NCBI GenBank assembly: GCA_933228675.1
Contig: OW121741.1
Location: 135,583,085 to 135,647,084 of the forward strand
Direction of reading: 5' to 3'
Source: Stomorhina lunata
Taxonomy: Eukaryota > Arthropoda > Insecta > Diptera > Rhiniidae
DNA: 64,000 nucleotides
Shown: one piece after another, positions 10,776-21,912 of the stretch
Layout: every line of letters begins with the position of its first letter
Numbering within the stretch: position 1 is the stretch's first letter
The notes under the pieces: model-generated
The model's database searches: none
The model's input: the letters and a program-made list of their open reading frames with translations, nothing else
What the model was told of the DNA's origin: nothing
Translations under genes and position numbers: made by a program

Positions 10776-13700
10776 GAAAATAATATATTTTTAGATAAAA
10801 ATCTACTTTTTTAAATATTTTTGATACAAACACATTTTTATAGAAAATTTTTGATAAAAATATTTTTCTTTGGAAAATTTTCGTTAAAGATTATTTTGTG
10901 TAGAAAAATTTTCAATAAAAATTTCTGTGAAAATTTTCAAAAAAAAAATATTTTTCTATCGAAAAATGTTCGATAGAAATATGTTCTGTAGCAAACTCTT
11001 CTCAAAAGTTTTTGATAAAGAAATTTTCTTTAGAAAAATTTTGATTAAAAAAATTTTCCTTCAAAAAGATCCGAAATCTTTTACATTTATATATTAATTT
11101 AACAGACAAATTTATTGATAAAAAGCCAAATAATGTTTGTGGAGAAACTAAAAAATTTGATAAAAAAATTTCCATAAAAAATTTTTGAAAAAAAATGTTT
11201 GATAAAAAAAATTTTCTATAAAAAAATTTTGATGAACAAATTTTTGATAAAAAAATTTTCTATATAAACATTTTGGATGAAAAATATTCTATAGAGAAAT
11301 TAATTACAAATTTTTGATAAAAATTTTTACATTGAAAAATATTTGATAAAAAAAGAATTTCTATAGAAAAATTTTTTATAAAAAAAATTTCGATAAAGAA
11401 ATGTTTGATAAATAAATTTTCTATAGAAAAATTTTTTATAAGAAAATTTTCTGTTGGAAAATATTTGATAAAAAAATTTTCTATAGAATAATTTTCTAAA
11501 AAAATATTTTCTATAGAAAAAATTTTTCATAAAAAATTTCTATAGAAAAATTTTGGATAAAAAAATATCCTTTTCCAATGTTTGACAAAAAAAAAAATTT
11601 CTATAGAAATTTTATCAAAAATTTTTCTATAGAAAATTTTTGTATCAAAAATCAAAAGTTTTTTTATAGAAAATTTTTTTATCAAAAATTTTTCTACAGA
11701 AAATTTTTTTTACCAAAAATTTTTCTATAGAATTTTTGATAAAAAAATTTTCTATAGAAAAATTTTTGATAACAAAATCTTTTATAGAAAAATTTACTAT
11801 AAATTTTTGATAAAAAAAAAATTCTGAAAATTCCTGATAAAAAAATTTCTATAGAAAAATTTTTGATAAAAAATTTTCTATAGAAAAAGTTTTGATAAAA
11901 AATTTTTTATATATAAATTTTTGATGAAAAAATTTTATATAGAAAAATTTTTGGTAAAAAAAAATTTCTGTAGAAAAATTTCAGATAAAAAAATTTTCTA
12001 CAGAAAAATTTTTCGTAAAAAAATTTTCTATAGAAAACTTTTTGATAAAAAAAATTTTATAAAAAAATTTCTATAGCAAAATTTTTGATAAAAAATTTTC
12101 TATAGAAAAATTTCTCTAGAATTTTCTATAGAAACATTTTTGATAAAAAAATTTTCTGTAGAAAAATTTTTATTAAAAAAAATTCCCTATAGAGAATTTT
12201 TGATAAAAAATTTTCTATAGAAAAATTTTTGATAAAAAAATTTTCTATCGGAAAATTTATGCTAAAAAAATTTTCTATAGAAAAATTTTTGATAAAAAAA
12301 TTTTCTAAGAAAAATTTTTAATAAAAAAATTTTCTATAGAAAATTTTTTGATAAAAAAATTTTCTATAGAAAAATTTTTGATAAAAAAATTTTTTATAGA
12401 AAATTTTTGATAAACAAATTTTATATAGAAAAAGTTTTGGCAAAAAAAATTTTCTGTAGAAAAATTTCTGATAAAAAATTTTCTATAGAAAATTTTTTGA
12501 TAGAAAAATATTCTTTAGAAAAATTCTTTGTAAAAAATTTTCTATAAAAAAATGTTGATAAATAAATTTTCTACAGAAAATTTTTTGATAAATAAATTTT
12601 CTATAGAAACATTTTTATAAGAAAATTTTCTATTGAAAAAAGTTTAATAAAAAATTTTCTATAGAAAAATTTCTGATAAAAAAATGTTCCTTTCTAATGT
12701 TTGAAAAAAAAAAATTCCATAGAAAAATTTTTTATACAAAAATTTTCTATAGACAAATTTTTGATAAAAAAAAATTTTTTGATGAAAAAATTTTTGATAA
12801 TAAAATTTTCTATATAAAAAATTTTAATGAAAAAATTTTCTGATAATAAAATTTGATAATAAAATTTTCTATACAAAAATTGTTGATGAAAAAATTTTCT
12901 ATAGAAAAATTTTTGGTAAAAAAATTTTCTACATAAAAATTTTTGATGAAAAAATTTTCTATAAATTTTTGGTAAAAAAATTTCTATATAAAAATGTTTC
13001 CTGAAAAAATTTTCTAAAGAAAAATTTTTGGTAAAAAAATTTTCTACATAAAAATTTTTGATGAAAAAATATTATACAGAAAAATTTTTGAGAAAAAAAT
13101 TTTCTATATAAAAATTTTTAATGAAAAAAATTTCTATAGAAAGATTTACTATAAATTTTTAATAAAAAAATTTTCTATATTCAAATTTTTGATGAACAAA
13201 TTTTTGATAAAAAATTTTCTATAATTTTTTGGTAAAAAAAATTTCTATATAAAAATGTTTGATGAAAAAATTTTCTAAAGAAAAACTTTTGGTAAAAAAA
13301 TTATCTATATAAAAATTTTTGATGAAAAAATATTATACAGAAAAATTTTTGAGAAAAAAAATTTCTGTATAAAAATTTTTAATGAAAAAAATTTCTATAG
13401 AAAGATTTACTATAAATTTTTAATAAAAAAATTTTCTATATTCAAATTTTTGATGAAAAACTTTTTGATTAAAAAATTTTCTACAGAAAAATTTTTGGTA
13501 AAAAAATTTTCTTAGAAAACTTTTTGATAAAAAAAATTTTATAAAAAAATTTCTATAGCAAAATTTTTGATAAAAAATTTTCTATAGAAAAATTTCTCTA
13601 GAATTTTCTACAGAAACATTTTTGATAAAAAAATTTTCTATAGAAAAATTGTTATTAAAAAAAATTCCCTATAGAGAATTTTTGGTTAAAAAAATTTTCT

Positions 13701-14812
13701 ATAGCAAAATTTTTGATAAAAAAATTTTCTATAGAAAAATTTTTGATAAAAAAATTTTCTATAGAAAAATTTTTGATAAAAAAATTTTCTATAGAAAAAT
13801 TTTTGTTAAAAAATTTTCTATAGAAAAATTTTTGTTAAAAAATTTTCTATAGAAAAATTTTTGATAAAAAAAAGTTTCTATAGAAAAATTTTTGATAAAA
13901 AAATTTTCTATAGAAAAATTTTTGATAAAAAAATTTTCTAGAAAAAAATTTTTGATAAAAAAATTTTCTAGAAAAAAATTTTTGATAAAAAAATTTTCTA
14001 TAAAAAATTTTTGATAAAAAAATTTTCTATTGAAAAATTTTTGAGAGAAAATTTTCTATAGAGAAATTTTTGATAAAAAATTTTCTATAGAAAAATTTTT
14101 GAGAAAAAATTTTCTATAGAAAAATTTTTGATAAAAAAATTTTCTATAGAAAAATTTATGATAAAAAAATTTTCTATAGAAAAATTTTTGATAAAAAAAT
14201 TTTCTATAGAAAAATTTTTGATAAAAAAAATTTTCTATAGAAAAATTTTTGATAAAAAAATTTTCTATAGAAAAATTTTTGATAACAAAATTTTCTAGAA
14301 AAAAATTTTTGATAAAAAAATTTTCTATAAAAAATTTTTGATAAAAAAATTTTCTATAGAAAAATTTTTGAGAGAAAATTTTCTATAGAGAAATTTTTGA
14401 TAAAAAATTTTCTATAGAAAAATTTTTGAGAAAAAATTTTCTATAGAAAAATTTTTGAGAGAAAATTTTCTATAGAGAAATTTTTGATAAAAAATTTTCC
14501 ACAGAGAAATTTTTGATAAAAAAAAATTCTATAGAAAAAAAATTTTCTAGAGAAAAATTTTTGATAAAAAAAATTTTCTATAGAAAAATTTTTAATAAAA
14601 AAATTTTCGATAGAAAAATTTTTGATAAAAAAATTTTCTATTGAAAAATTTTTGTTAAAAAAAATTTCTATAGAAAAATTTTTGATAAAAAAATTTTCTA
14701 TAGAAAAATTTTTGATAAAAAAATTTTCTATAGAAAAATTTTTGATAAAAAATTTTCTATAGAAAAATTTTTGATGAAAAAATTTTCTATAGAAAAATTT
14801 TTGATAAAAATA
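10776..14812 (+). repeat. Array A3: 30-bp minisatellite, family F3
   Basis: The unit is 30 bp: core TTTTCTATAGAAAAA plus linker TTTTTGATAAAAAAA. The most regular stretch is about 13690-14810, where successive units are nearly identical. The middle is made of larger duplications. A segment of about 260 bp at 12957-13216 is repeated at 13217-13470. A segment of about 200 bp around 11998-12200 recurs at about 13480-13680 (offset 1482 bp by the CCCTATAGAGAATTTT variant). The start (11270-11830) is paralogous to array A2b. GC content of the consensus is about 10 percent. Frames at 11327-11530, 12694-12876 and 13622-13852 are repeat read-through (a ten-residue period). Confidence 0.96.
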
Positions 14813-14854
14813 TTAAAAAAAATGGAGTAGAAAACTTTTTCTTTCTAAGAAATC

Positions 14855-14950
14855 AGAACTACACATTGAAAAATACCTATTTTAGTCAAAAGTATAAAAA
14901 ACGGCAACTCTGCCGACGATTTCCTTGTTCTGGTCTCTTTGTCAAAGAAA
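14855..14950 (+). other. Boundary repeat E, copy 1
   Basis: Just after array A3 comes AATACCTATTTTAGTCAAAA, GTATAAAAAACGGCAACT, CTGCCGACGATTTCC and TTGTTCTG. The same series, with a few changes, follows array A5 at 21835-21905. Its reverse complement (GTCGGCAGAGTTGCCG) resembles GTCGGTTGTTGCCG at the end of element C, at 10614, so A3 is bracketed by an imperfect inverted pair. Confidence 0.65.
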
Positions 14951-16690
14951 TATTGGTCTTTAACCCTCTTGTGCCCAGTTTTTTTTTTCTGTATAAAATA
15001 TTTTTTTGGGCATTAAACAGTTCTTCAAGTTAATTATATTTAAAAAGAAACCTGTTTTGGTCGTATCAGTTGGACAGCCCCTAGGCGACTTTTGAAATAT
15101 TTAGCCAAAAAATGTCAGTGCAATTTCTTTCTTCCAGCTTAAAACACAAAATAAACAACTTCTATTATGTTTCACTCTGTATAATAAAAAGTCTTGATGG
15201 TACATTTTATATTTAAAAACTCTTTATCAACATATTAACTTTATTTTGACATCACGGTAAATATGCAAAATGTATGTGTCAAATAAAATTGAACACACTT
15301 ATCGATTTGTATGCATATTTATGCCCTTTAACTGCATATGAATGTGTCATTGAACATTTTTTTTTGCTGAATAATAAAAATTTATGCAAAAAATATATTT
15401 TTACATTCACTTGTAGAAAATCTCATTATATTGAATATAACTAAGGAAATATTGGCTTTTATCTGAAAACAAACAAGTAAGAAATTGACTGACTATAAGT
15501 CAAGCTCATCTATCAGATACCTCCCTCGTACATTATACATTTTTTTCTTTAGTATAAAAATTTAAAAATTTTGAGTATAAGGGAATGTTTTCTTTAAAAT
15601 GTTATTTATACAACAAAGTTTTTCTGTAGAAAAATTTGTGTATAATAAAGTTTTGAAATTTCAGTGAAGTAAATGAAATCAAAAAAAAAAAATTATAAGC
15701 TTGTAATTTAGAAAAAAGTTTCTGTATAACAGTTTCAGATTAAGGGAATTTGAATCCTCCATAATATAATTACATATTTTAAAATAAGATCAATTAGGAA
15801 ATACAAAAGAAATACAAAGAACCATTTACGAATCTAACACTTGTCTCTAAGAGATTAGAAACTTGTTGTATAAATCTCATTATTAATTTGGTTCCTGGAA
15901 GTTTTTGCCTATCAAACAAAAGAAACTTTTGAAAATTTGTCGAACTTGTTAAAAGAAATAGCTATTGATAAAGAAAGAAAATTATAGAAAAACAAAATAA
16001 TCCTCAAAAAAAAGGGAATCTATTAAAACAAATTAACAACATTAAATTGAAGCGTGTAAATTCTCCTCCCACTTCTCCATCCCTGGGGAACCAGCCATGT
16101 CAGCTTTATTATTCAAAATAAAAATATACACTTTTCTTCTATTAGCTCTTACATATTTTAATACTAGACAAAAATAATGCTTGTTTTAGGTATTAAATAA
16201 AACAAGAGGGTAAATTTGCATACAAAGTCAAGGACATTTATTTTGTTCGAAAAAAGTTACATAAATCCTGATACTACAAGTGTATCCACAAATAATCAAT
16301 TTATGCTAACGAATAAAAAAATCTAAATAAAAATTCAATTTTTCAAATAAAAACTTAACTCCTACAATTGAAGAATTAACGAAAATTTGCTGGAATTTTG
16401 CTTGACAAAAATCCTAATGACTTTGTATTTATTTAAAAGGGATTCTAGGCTAATGAAGGGGAAACGAAAAGGATATGGCAAAATAAAAAAGCAATAATTT
16501 AAATTTTTACAGCACAATCGAAGTTGGTAATAAAACTGGTTTCTTCCCAAATAAAAAAACGGACGCCTTAGGATTAATTGAGGAAACGGAGCTATTGTAT
16601 ATTTTAAATTGACTAACAAAATATATTTATTTCAATTGGAGACTTTTCATTCACTTAATAAAACAACAGAGTTTACGCATATACGCCATT
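14950..16690. other. Unique spacer with one element-B terminus
   Basis: The region is AT-rich and mostly unique. The element-B end at about 15470-15545 is listed separately. The 85-codon minus frame at 16362-16619 has no recognisable domain. I see no gene or RNA. Confidence 0.6.
15470..15545 (-). mobile_element. Solo terminus of an element-B relative
   Basis: AAACAAGTAAGAAATTGACT, GACTATAAGTCAAGC and CAGATACCTCC read as a decayed reverse complement of the 3' end of element B at 18.18-18.24 kb (GAAGGGTATCG, GGTCGGGCTTGACCGAC, TATAG, TTACTCGTT). No matching body follows. Confidence 0.45.
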
Positions 16691-17215
16691 ATCTTTCTTT
16701 AATGTATAATAAGAAATTCTATTTACTTACTAACTTAAAAGGCCTATACGTACAACCGGTGAGGTCAAAGACAGAGCATATTGCGCTTCAATCTTCTACC
16801 CATATTCTCCAATTTCGAAAAGCTTGTTAGCTTTAAAAGATTTTCCTCTACTTGGTCTTTCCATCGAAGTTTCGTACGTCCTCTTCTAACGTTAAGACGA
16901 GGGGACCGGTTTTATTTTATTCTACTTTTTTTTTTGGTAATTGTTTTTCTCTAGCCCGACGTCCTAATCTATATTTTTATCGTTCTTATAAAAGAAATTC
17001 TACTTCCACAAAAAAGGTTAAAAGATCAATCTATATAATAGCGGCCGCCGTGTTGGTGCACCTGCTAGAACGTGGAGAAGGTAAATTAATGCAGAGTTAC
17101 AATCAGCAAACTATTCGTGAAATGATGTATGCCTAACATCTCGCAATAGAGTTCGATACAAAAAGGATTTTTGAGGCCCTATGCTCCACTCTGAGTCCAG
17201 GATGACAGAATAAGA
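16690..17215 (+). mobile_element. Dispersed repeat R, copy 2
   Basis: TACTTACTAACTTAAAAGG, GAGGTCAAAGACAGAGCAT, CCATATTCTCCAATTTCG, CTTGGTCTTTCCATCGAAG and TCCTCTTCTAACG match copy 1 at 0.8-1.2 kb in order and spacing. It is less decayed than copy 1. A comparatively GC-rich segment (GCGGCCGCCGTG, about 17041-17055) follows. Frames at 16609-16830 and 16852-17136 lie in this repeat; a stop and a frame change separate them, so if the parent was coding this copy is broken. Confidence 0.65.
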
Positions 17216-17283
17216 ATAGCTTTGTGTTTGAAAATTTACTGTTTCTTTAGTTAGTTGTCTTTTCTGAATATAATTATAAAGAT

Positions 17284-17425
17284 AAATAGTGTATAAAAGA
17301 CATACACTATTTTAATATTCATTATTTGTATTATTTAATATGAAAATGAAGGTATGGTATTTTGATAATCGTTACCATGAAAAAAAATTCAAAGAAAAAT
17401 AGTGTATAAGACACATACACTGTTT
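17284..17425. repeat. Twin 11-bp hairpins in direct repeat
   Basis: AAATAGTGTAT (17284-17294) is the exact reverse complement of ATACACTATTT (17302-17312), with a 7-nt loop. The motif recurs 113 bp downstream: AAATAGTGTAT (17397-17407) pairs with ATACACTGTTT (17415-17425), with one G-T mismatch. A related TATACACTATT lies near 18510. They may be the ends of a small unrecognised insertion or a simple duplication. Confidence 0.6.
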
Positions 17426-17439
17426 TATAAATCAATATC

Positions 17440-18240
17440 ACCACCATAGATGGAAAGGGTATTATAAGTTTGTGCTGATGTATGTAACGCATGGAAATAT
17501 TTTTTCCTTAGACACACCTTTTAGTATACCAATAGGTTAGAATCACTTTCTGAGTCGATTTAGCGATGTCCGTCCGTCCGTCTGGCTGGCTGGCTGGACC
17601 CCCATGTAAAGCTTGTAATCAAACTAAAGGTCGCAATTCTGAAGATAATTTGATGAAATTTGGCACAGATCATTTTTTTGATAATGGGACCATGAAATTA
17701 GTGAAATTAAAATTCGTCAAAATCGGTCCATTATCTATGGTACCTCCCATAGGTCCCACTTTCCTGAATTGATATATCAGTCTCAAATATTAATATTTTT
17801 TCATTTGTGTAAACTAAAATCAATTGTGTTAACTAAAATCACTGTACCAAGTTTCGTTAAAATCGGTCAACATTTGACCATAGCTCTCATACAAACTTTT
17901 CTTTAAAAACGCTCTAAATGAAACAAAAATTACTAAAATGCTCGTAAATCTAAAGATAATGGGAATTTTAAGTTTATTTTTTGCAAACATAATTTTTGTA
18001 ACAATTGTAATCAATTTCCTAAATTTCGAGATAATCGGTCCACAATTCACCCTAGCTCTCATATAAGTCCATATGACGGAAACAGCTTAAATATATAAGT
18101 TTTGAGAAAATGTTTGTATTTGCCATCATCAATTTAGCAAATATTTGTCTTTATACAAAAAAAAAAATAACACCTTTGACCTTAGTCGTGAAGGGTATCG
18201 TATGGTCGGGCTTGACCGACTATAGCACTTTTTTACTCGT
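17440..18240 (+). mobile_element. Element B copy 3, nearly full length
   Basis: This is the most complete copy, from ATCACCACCATAGATGG and AAAGGGTATTATAAG, through GATGTATGTAACGCATGG, a long GTCCGTCCGTCTGGCTGG block, the TTTGACCATAGCTC and CACCCTAGCTCTCATATAAG motifs, to the terminus GAAGGGTATCGTATGG, a GTCGG/CCGAC hairpin (18205-18220) and TTTTTTACTCGTT. About 800 bp, no coding capacity. Such elements are abundant in fly genomes; I do not assign the superfamily. Frames at 17566-17772 and 17829-18062 are inside it and are not genes. Confidence 0.88.
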
Positions 18241-18775
18241 TATTATTTCATAAGAAAATAATATCGAAAATTGACCTATTTTTAATATACACAATTTTTT
18301 TCATAAATATACTTAAACTAATAAAATAGCCTAAGTGACGTCATGTTATTTTGAATCCCATTTACTTGAAATTAAAGCACTATTAAATAAATGAAATATC
18401 ATTTACTAATAGGTTGATTGTTCCATCAAATATTTAAATGACCAGATGTTTAATAAGACAAAAATTTAAAACTCTATTATCTCGAAGCGACTAAAACTTA
18501 TACACTATTGTTTTATTAAGAGGATGTTTTTATGTTTAACTATTACCCTTTCATTTTTATTGTACAGAAAAATAACAAGAAAATAAAAAAATTTTATAAA
18601 TAAAAGCGAATTTCGATCAAAAAAAAAAATTATAAATTTTGACAAAAAAAATTATTGGGCCATTTTAGTCCCCAAGTCTGTTTATGGTTAAAATCAAGTT
18701 TTTTTTTTAATAAATAACATAATCCCTTTATTAAGTAATAACTTTTTTGTCAAAAAAGCTACAAAATTTATAAAA
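18241..18775. other. Unique spacer
   Basis: AT-rich DNA between element B copy 3 and array A4. No gene, RNA or notable repeat was seen apart from short poly-A/T runs. Confidence 0.6.
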
Positions 18776-20435
18776 TTCCATGATTTTGATATACAAATTT
18801 TTCTATAGAAAAATCTGTTATACACAAATTTTTCTAAAGAAAACTCTGTTATATATAAATTTTTCCATAGAAAAATCTGTAAGACATAAAATTTCTATAG
18901 AAAAATCTGTTAAACACAAATTTGTCTACCGAAAAATCTGTTATACAAAAATATTTCTATACAAAAATCTGTTATACACCAATTTTTCTTAAGCAAAGTC
19001 TATTATACACAAATTTTTCTAAAGCAAAATCTGTTATACACAAATTTTTCTATAGAAAAATTTGATATACACAAATTTTTCTATAGAAAAATCTGTTATA
19101 CACAAATTTTTCTATAAGAAAATCTGTTATACACAATTTTTTCTATAGAAAAATCTGTTATACACAAATTTTTCTATAGAAAAATCTGTTATACAAAAAT
19201 TTAGTTTATAGAAAAATCTGTTATAAACAAATTTTTCTATAGAAAAATCTGTTATACACAAATTTTTCTATAGAAAAATCTGTTATACATAATTTTTTTT
19301 ATAGAAAAATCTGTTATACACAAATTTTTCTATAGAAAAATCTGTTATACACAAATGTTTCTATAGAAAAATCTGTTATACCCAAATTGTTCTATAGAAA
19401 AATCTGTTAAACACAAATGTTTCTATAGAAAAGTCTGTTATACACAAATTTTTCAATGGAAAAATCTGTTATACACAAATTTTTCTATAGAAAAATCTGT
19501 TATACATAATTTTTTTTATAGAAAAATCTGTTATACACAAATTTTTCTATAGAAAAATCTGTTATACACAAATGTTTCTATAGAAAAATCTGTTATACCC
19601 AAATTGTTCTATAGAAAAATCTGTTAAACACAAATGTTTCTATAGAAAAGTCTGTTATACACAAATTTTTCAATGGAAAAATCTGTTATACACAAATTTT
19701 TCTATAGGAAAATCTGTTATACATAAATTTTTCCATAGAAAAATCTGTTATACACAAATTTGTTTATAGAAAAATCTGTTTTACACAAATTTTTCTATAG
19801 AAAAATCTGTTATACACAAATGTTTCTATAGAAAAATCTGTTATACCCAAATTTTTCTATAGAAAAATCTGTTAAACACAAATGTTTCTATAGAAAAATC
19901 TGTTATACACAAATTTTTCTAAAGAAAAGTCTGTTTGCAATTTATGTATAAATTTTCTATAGAAAAATCTGTTATACACAAATTTTTTTAGAAAAATCTG
20001 TTATACACGAATTTTTCTTTAGCAAAATCTGTTATACACAAATTTTTCTATAGAAAAATCTGTTATACATAAATTTTTCCATAGAAAAATCTGTTACACA
20101 CAAATTTTTCTATAGATCTGTTATACACAAATTTTTCTATAGAAAAATCTTTTATACACAAATTTTTCTAAAGAAAAGTCTGTTATACATAAATTTTTCT
20201 ATAGAAAAATTTGTTATACACAAATTTTTCTATAGAAAAATCTGTTACACACGAACTTTTCTTTAGCAAAATCTGTTATACACAAATTTTTCTATAGAAA
20301 AATATGTTTATATGTTATTTTCCTATAGAAAAATCTGTTATACACAAATTTTTCTATTGAAAAATCTGTTATGAACAAATTTTTCTATCTGTTATATAAA
20401 AAAATGTTTCTATAAAAAAATCTGTTATACACAAA
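18776..20435 (+). repeat. Array A4: 31-bp minisatellite, family F4
   Basis: The unit is 31 bp: CACAAA, TTTTTCTATAGAAAAA, TCTGTTATA. Spacing of 31 bp is exact over long stretches (for example 19863 to 19894). A variant string containing CCCAAATTGTTC and GTTAAACACAAATG is duplicated with an offset of 217 bp (7 units; 19381 and 19598), and a third related string follows 248 bp later (8 units; 19846). The array runs directly into a GTCTGTCC-bearing element fragment with no unique DNA between. Confidence 0.96.
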
Positions 20436-20692
20436 TCTGTCCATCTTTCTGTCTGTCCTTCAGCCCGTCTGTTGAAATCATGATAGGGCCTGAAAGAAAA
20501 TTGCTAGGACAACGAAATTTGGTGATAATATTCCTCATTTCCTTGGAGAGATGAAATCGATATTCATATGTACATTTGACCATAGCTCCCATATAACTTG
20601 TATAAAGAGTTTGGTGCAAAACTTGAAAAAGTTTTAAGTCCATAGCTCCCACATAAACCAACCCATGGAATAAACCTAATGTCATTATGTTT
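20436..20692 (+). mobile_element. Element-B-related fragment (GTCTGTTGAAATC subtype)
   Basis: CTTTCTGTCTGTCCTTCAG, CCGTCTGTTGAAATCATGAT and repeated CATAGCTCCCATATAAC motifs identify a member of the same broad class as element B but a different subtype. Its 5' part is missing where array A4 ends. The 86-codon minus frame at 20425-20685 is a shadow. Confidence 0.7.
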
Positions 20693-20696
20693 TAAA

Positions 20697-20826
20697 TTAA
20701 ACCACCAGGAGCCGAATACTTTTTTTAATTTTCGTAGATATCACGATCATTAATGAAACTAGTGAAAATGAGTATTAAAATGATTTAGTTGAGATTTGAA
20801 TGTTTACAATGTCGGTTGGCACATAC
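20697..20826 (+). mobile_element. Element C copy 2
   Basis: ACCACCAGGAGCCGAATAC, TTTTCGTAGATATCACGATC, ATTAATGAAACTAGTG, and AATGTCGGTTGGCAC match element C copy 1 at 10.48-10.62 kb in order. It is interrupted at a T-run near 20830 by an element-B 3' segment. Confidence 0.65.
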
Positions 20827-21302
20827 TATTTTTTTTTTTGATAGTGGGACCATGCCTATAGAAATTCGTCAAAATTGGTGTATTAAAAATTTAGAATTCC
20901 ATAGGTCCAGCTTCCCTGAATTGATATTTTGGCCACAAGTATCAATATCTTTCATGAAATTCAAAGCAGATACTGCTTATGTAAGCCAAAAGCACCAAAT
21001 TTCGTTGAAATCGATCCACATTTGACCATAGCTTCATACACTAAATGAGACAAAAACCACTAAAACACTCGTACATCTGAAGATAATGCCAATTTAAAGT
21101 TTATAAGAACTGCTAAATTTCGACATGGTCGGTCCACATTTGACCCTAGCTCTCATATAAGTCCAAATGATGAAAACAGATGTAATATATAAGTTTTGAA
21201 AAAATGTTTGTATGATGGCAAAATTTAGCAAATATTTGTCTTTATACAAGAAAAAGAACACCTTTGACCTAAGTGATGAGGGATATCGTACGGTAGGGTA
21301 GA
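20827..21302 (+). mobile_element. Element B copy 4, 3' part only
   Basis: It begins in the middle of the element at GATAGTGGGACCATG and continues through TTTGACCATAGC, GGTCCACATTTGACCCTAGC and TATTTGTCTTTATACAAG to GGGATATCGTACGG, where the match ends. The terminal hairpin is lost and array A5 starts at once. Confidence 0.8.
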
Positions 21303-21830
21303 AAAATAATAGATAAATATATTTTTCTGTAGAAAAATTTTTGATAAAAAAATTTCCTATACAAAATTTTTTTATAAAGAAATTTTATATAAAAAATTTT
21401 TTGATAAAAAAATTTTCTATATAAAATTTTTTGATAAGAAAATTTTCTTAAAATTATTTTTTATCAAAATATTTTCTATAGACAATTTTTTGATAAAAAA
21501 AATTTTTATATAAAATTTTTTGATAAAAAAATTTCCTATACAAATCGAAAATTTTTTCTTAAAAATTTTAAATAGAAAAATTTTTGTAAAATATTTTATA
21601 GAAACATTAAAACAATAAAAATTATTTGCTATAGAAAATTTTCGATTAAAAATATCCTGCTATAAAAATGTTTTTCTATAAAAAAATTAGAGACAAATAA
21701 ACTTTTCTATGGAAAAATTAGCAATAAAAAAATTTTTCAATAGAAAAATTTTTAATAAAAAAAAAATTTCTCTATAGAAAAATTTTTAACAAAAAATATT
21801 TAATAGAAAATTTTTTGATAAAATAGTATT
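21303..21830 (+). repeat. Array A5: short, diverged 30-bp minisatellite, family F3
   Basis: Units read TTTTCTATAGAAAAA (often TTTCCTATACAAAA or TTTCTGTAGAAAAA) plus TTTTTGATAAAAAAA, with a period near 30 bp and much decay. It is the same family and orientation as A3 and carries the same downstream boundary (repeat E), but is about one eighth as long. Confidence 0.88.
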
Positions 21831-21831
21831 G

Positions 21832-21912
21832 AAAAAAATACCAATTTTAGTTAAAAGTATGAAAAATGGCAACTATGCCTACGATTTTTTGTTCTGTTCT
21901 CCTTGTGCCTTT
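21832..21912 (+). other. Boundary repeat E, copy 2
   Basis: AATACCAATTTTAGTTAAAA, GTATGAAAAATGGCAACT, ATGCCTACGATTTTTTG and TTCTGTTCTC align with repeat E copy 1 after array A3. Confidence 0.65.

Noticed and set aside
13622..13852. Periodic peptide (ten-residue repeat rich in K, I, F) open on the plus strand, and similar frames at 8438-9112, 11327-11530, 52861-53091 and 60609-60881
   Set aside because: The frames are open only because the repeat unit lacks in-frame stops (30 bp is divisible by three; other periods give short rotating frames). They break with single-unit indels and have no upstream gene structure.
17566..18062. Frames starting MSVRPSG and MRARVNCG (also 2615-2815 and 2844-3086)
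   Set aside because: They recur in several copies of element B with stops and frame changes. They are translations of the GTCCGTC block and of the reversed TTTGACCCTAGCTC block, not proteins.
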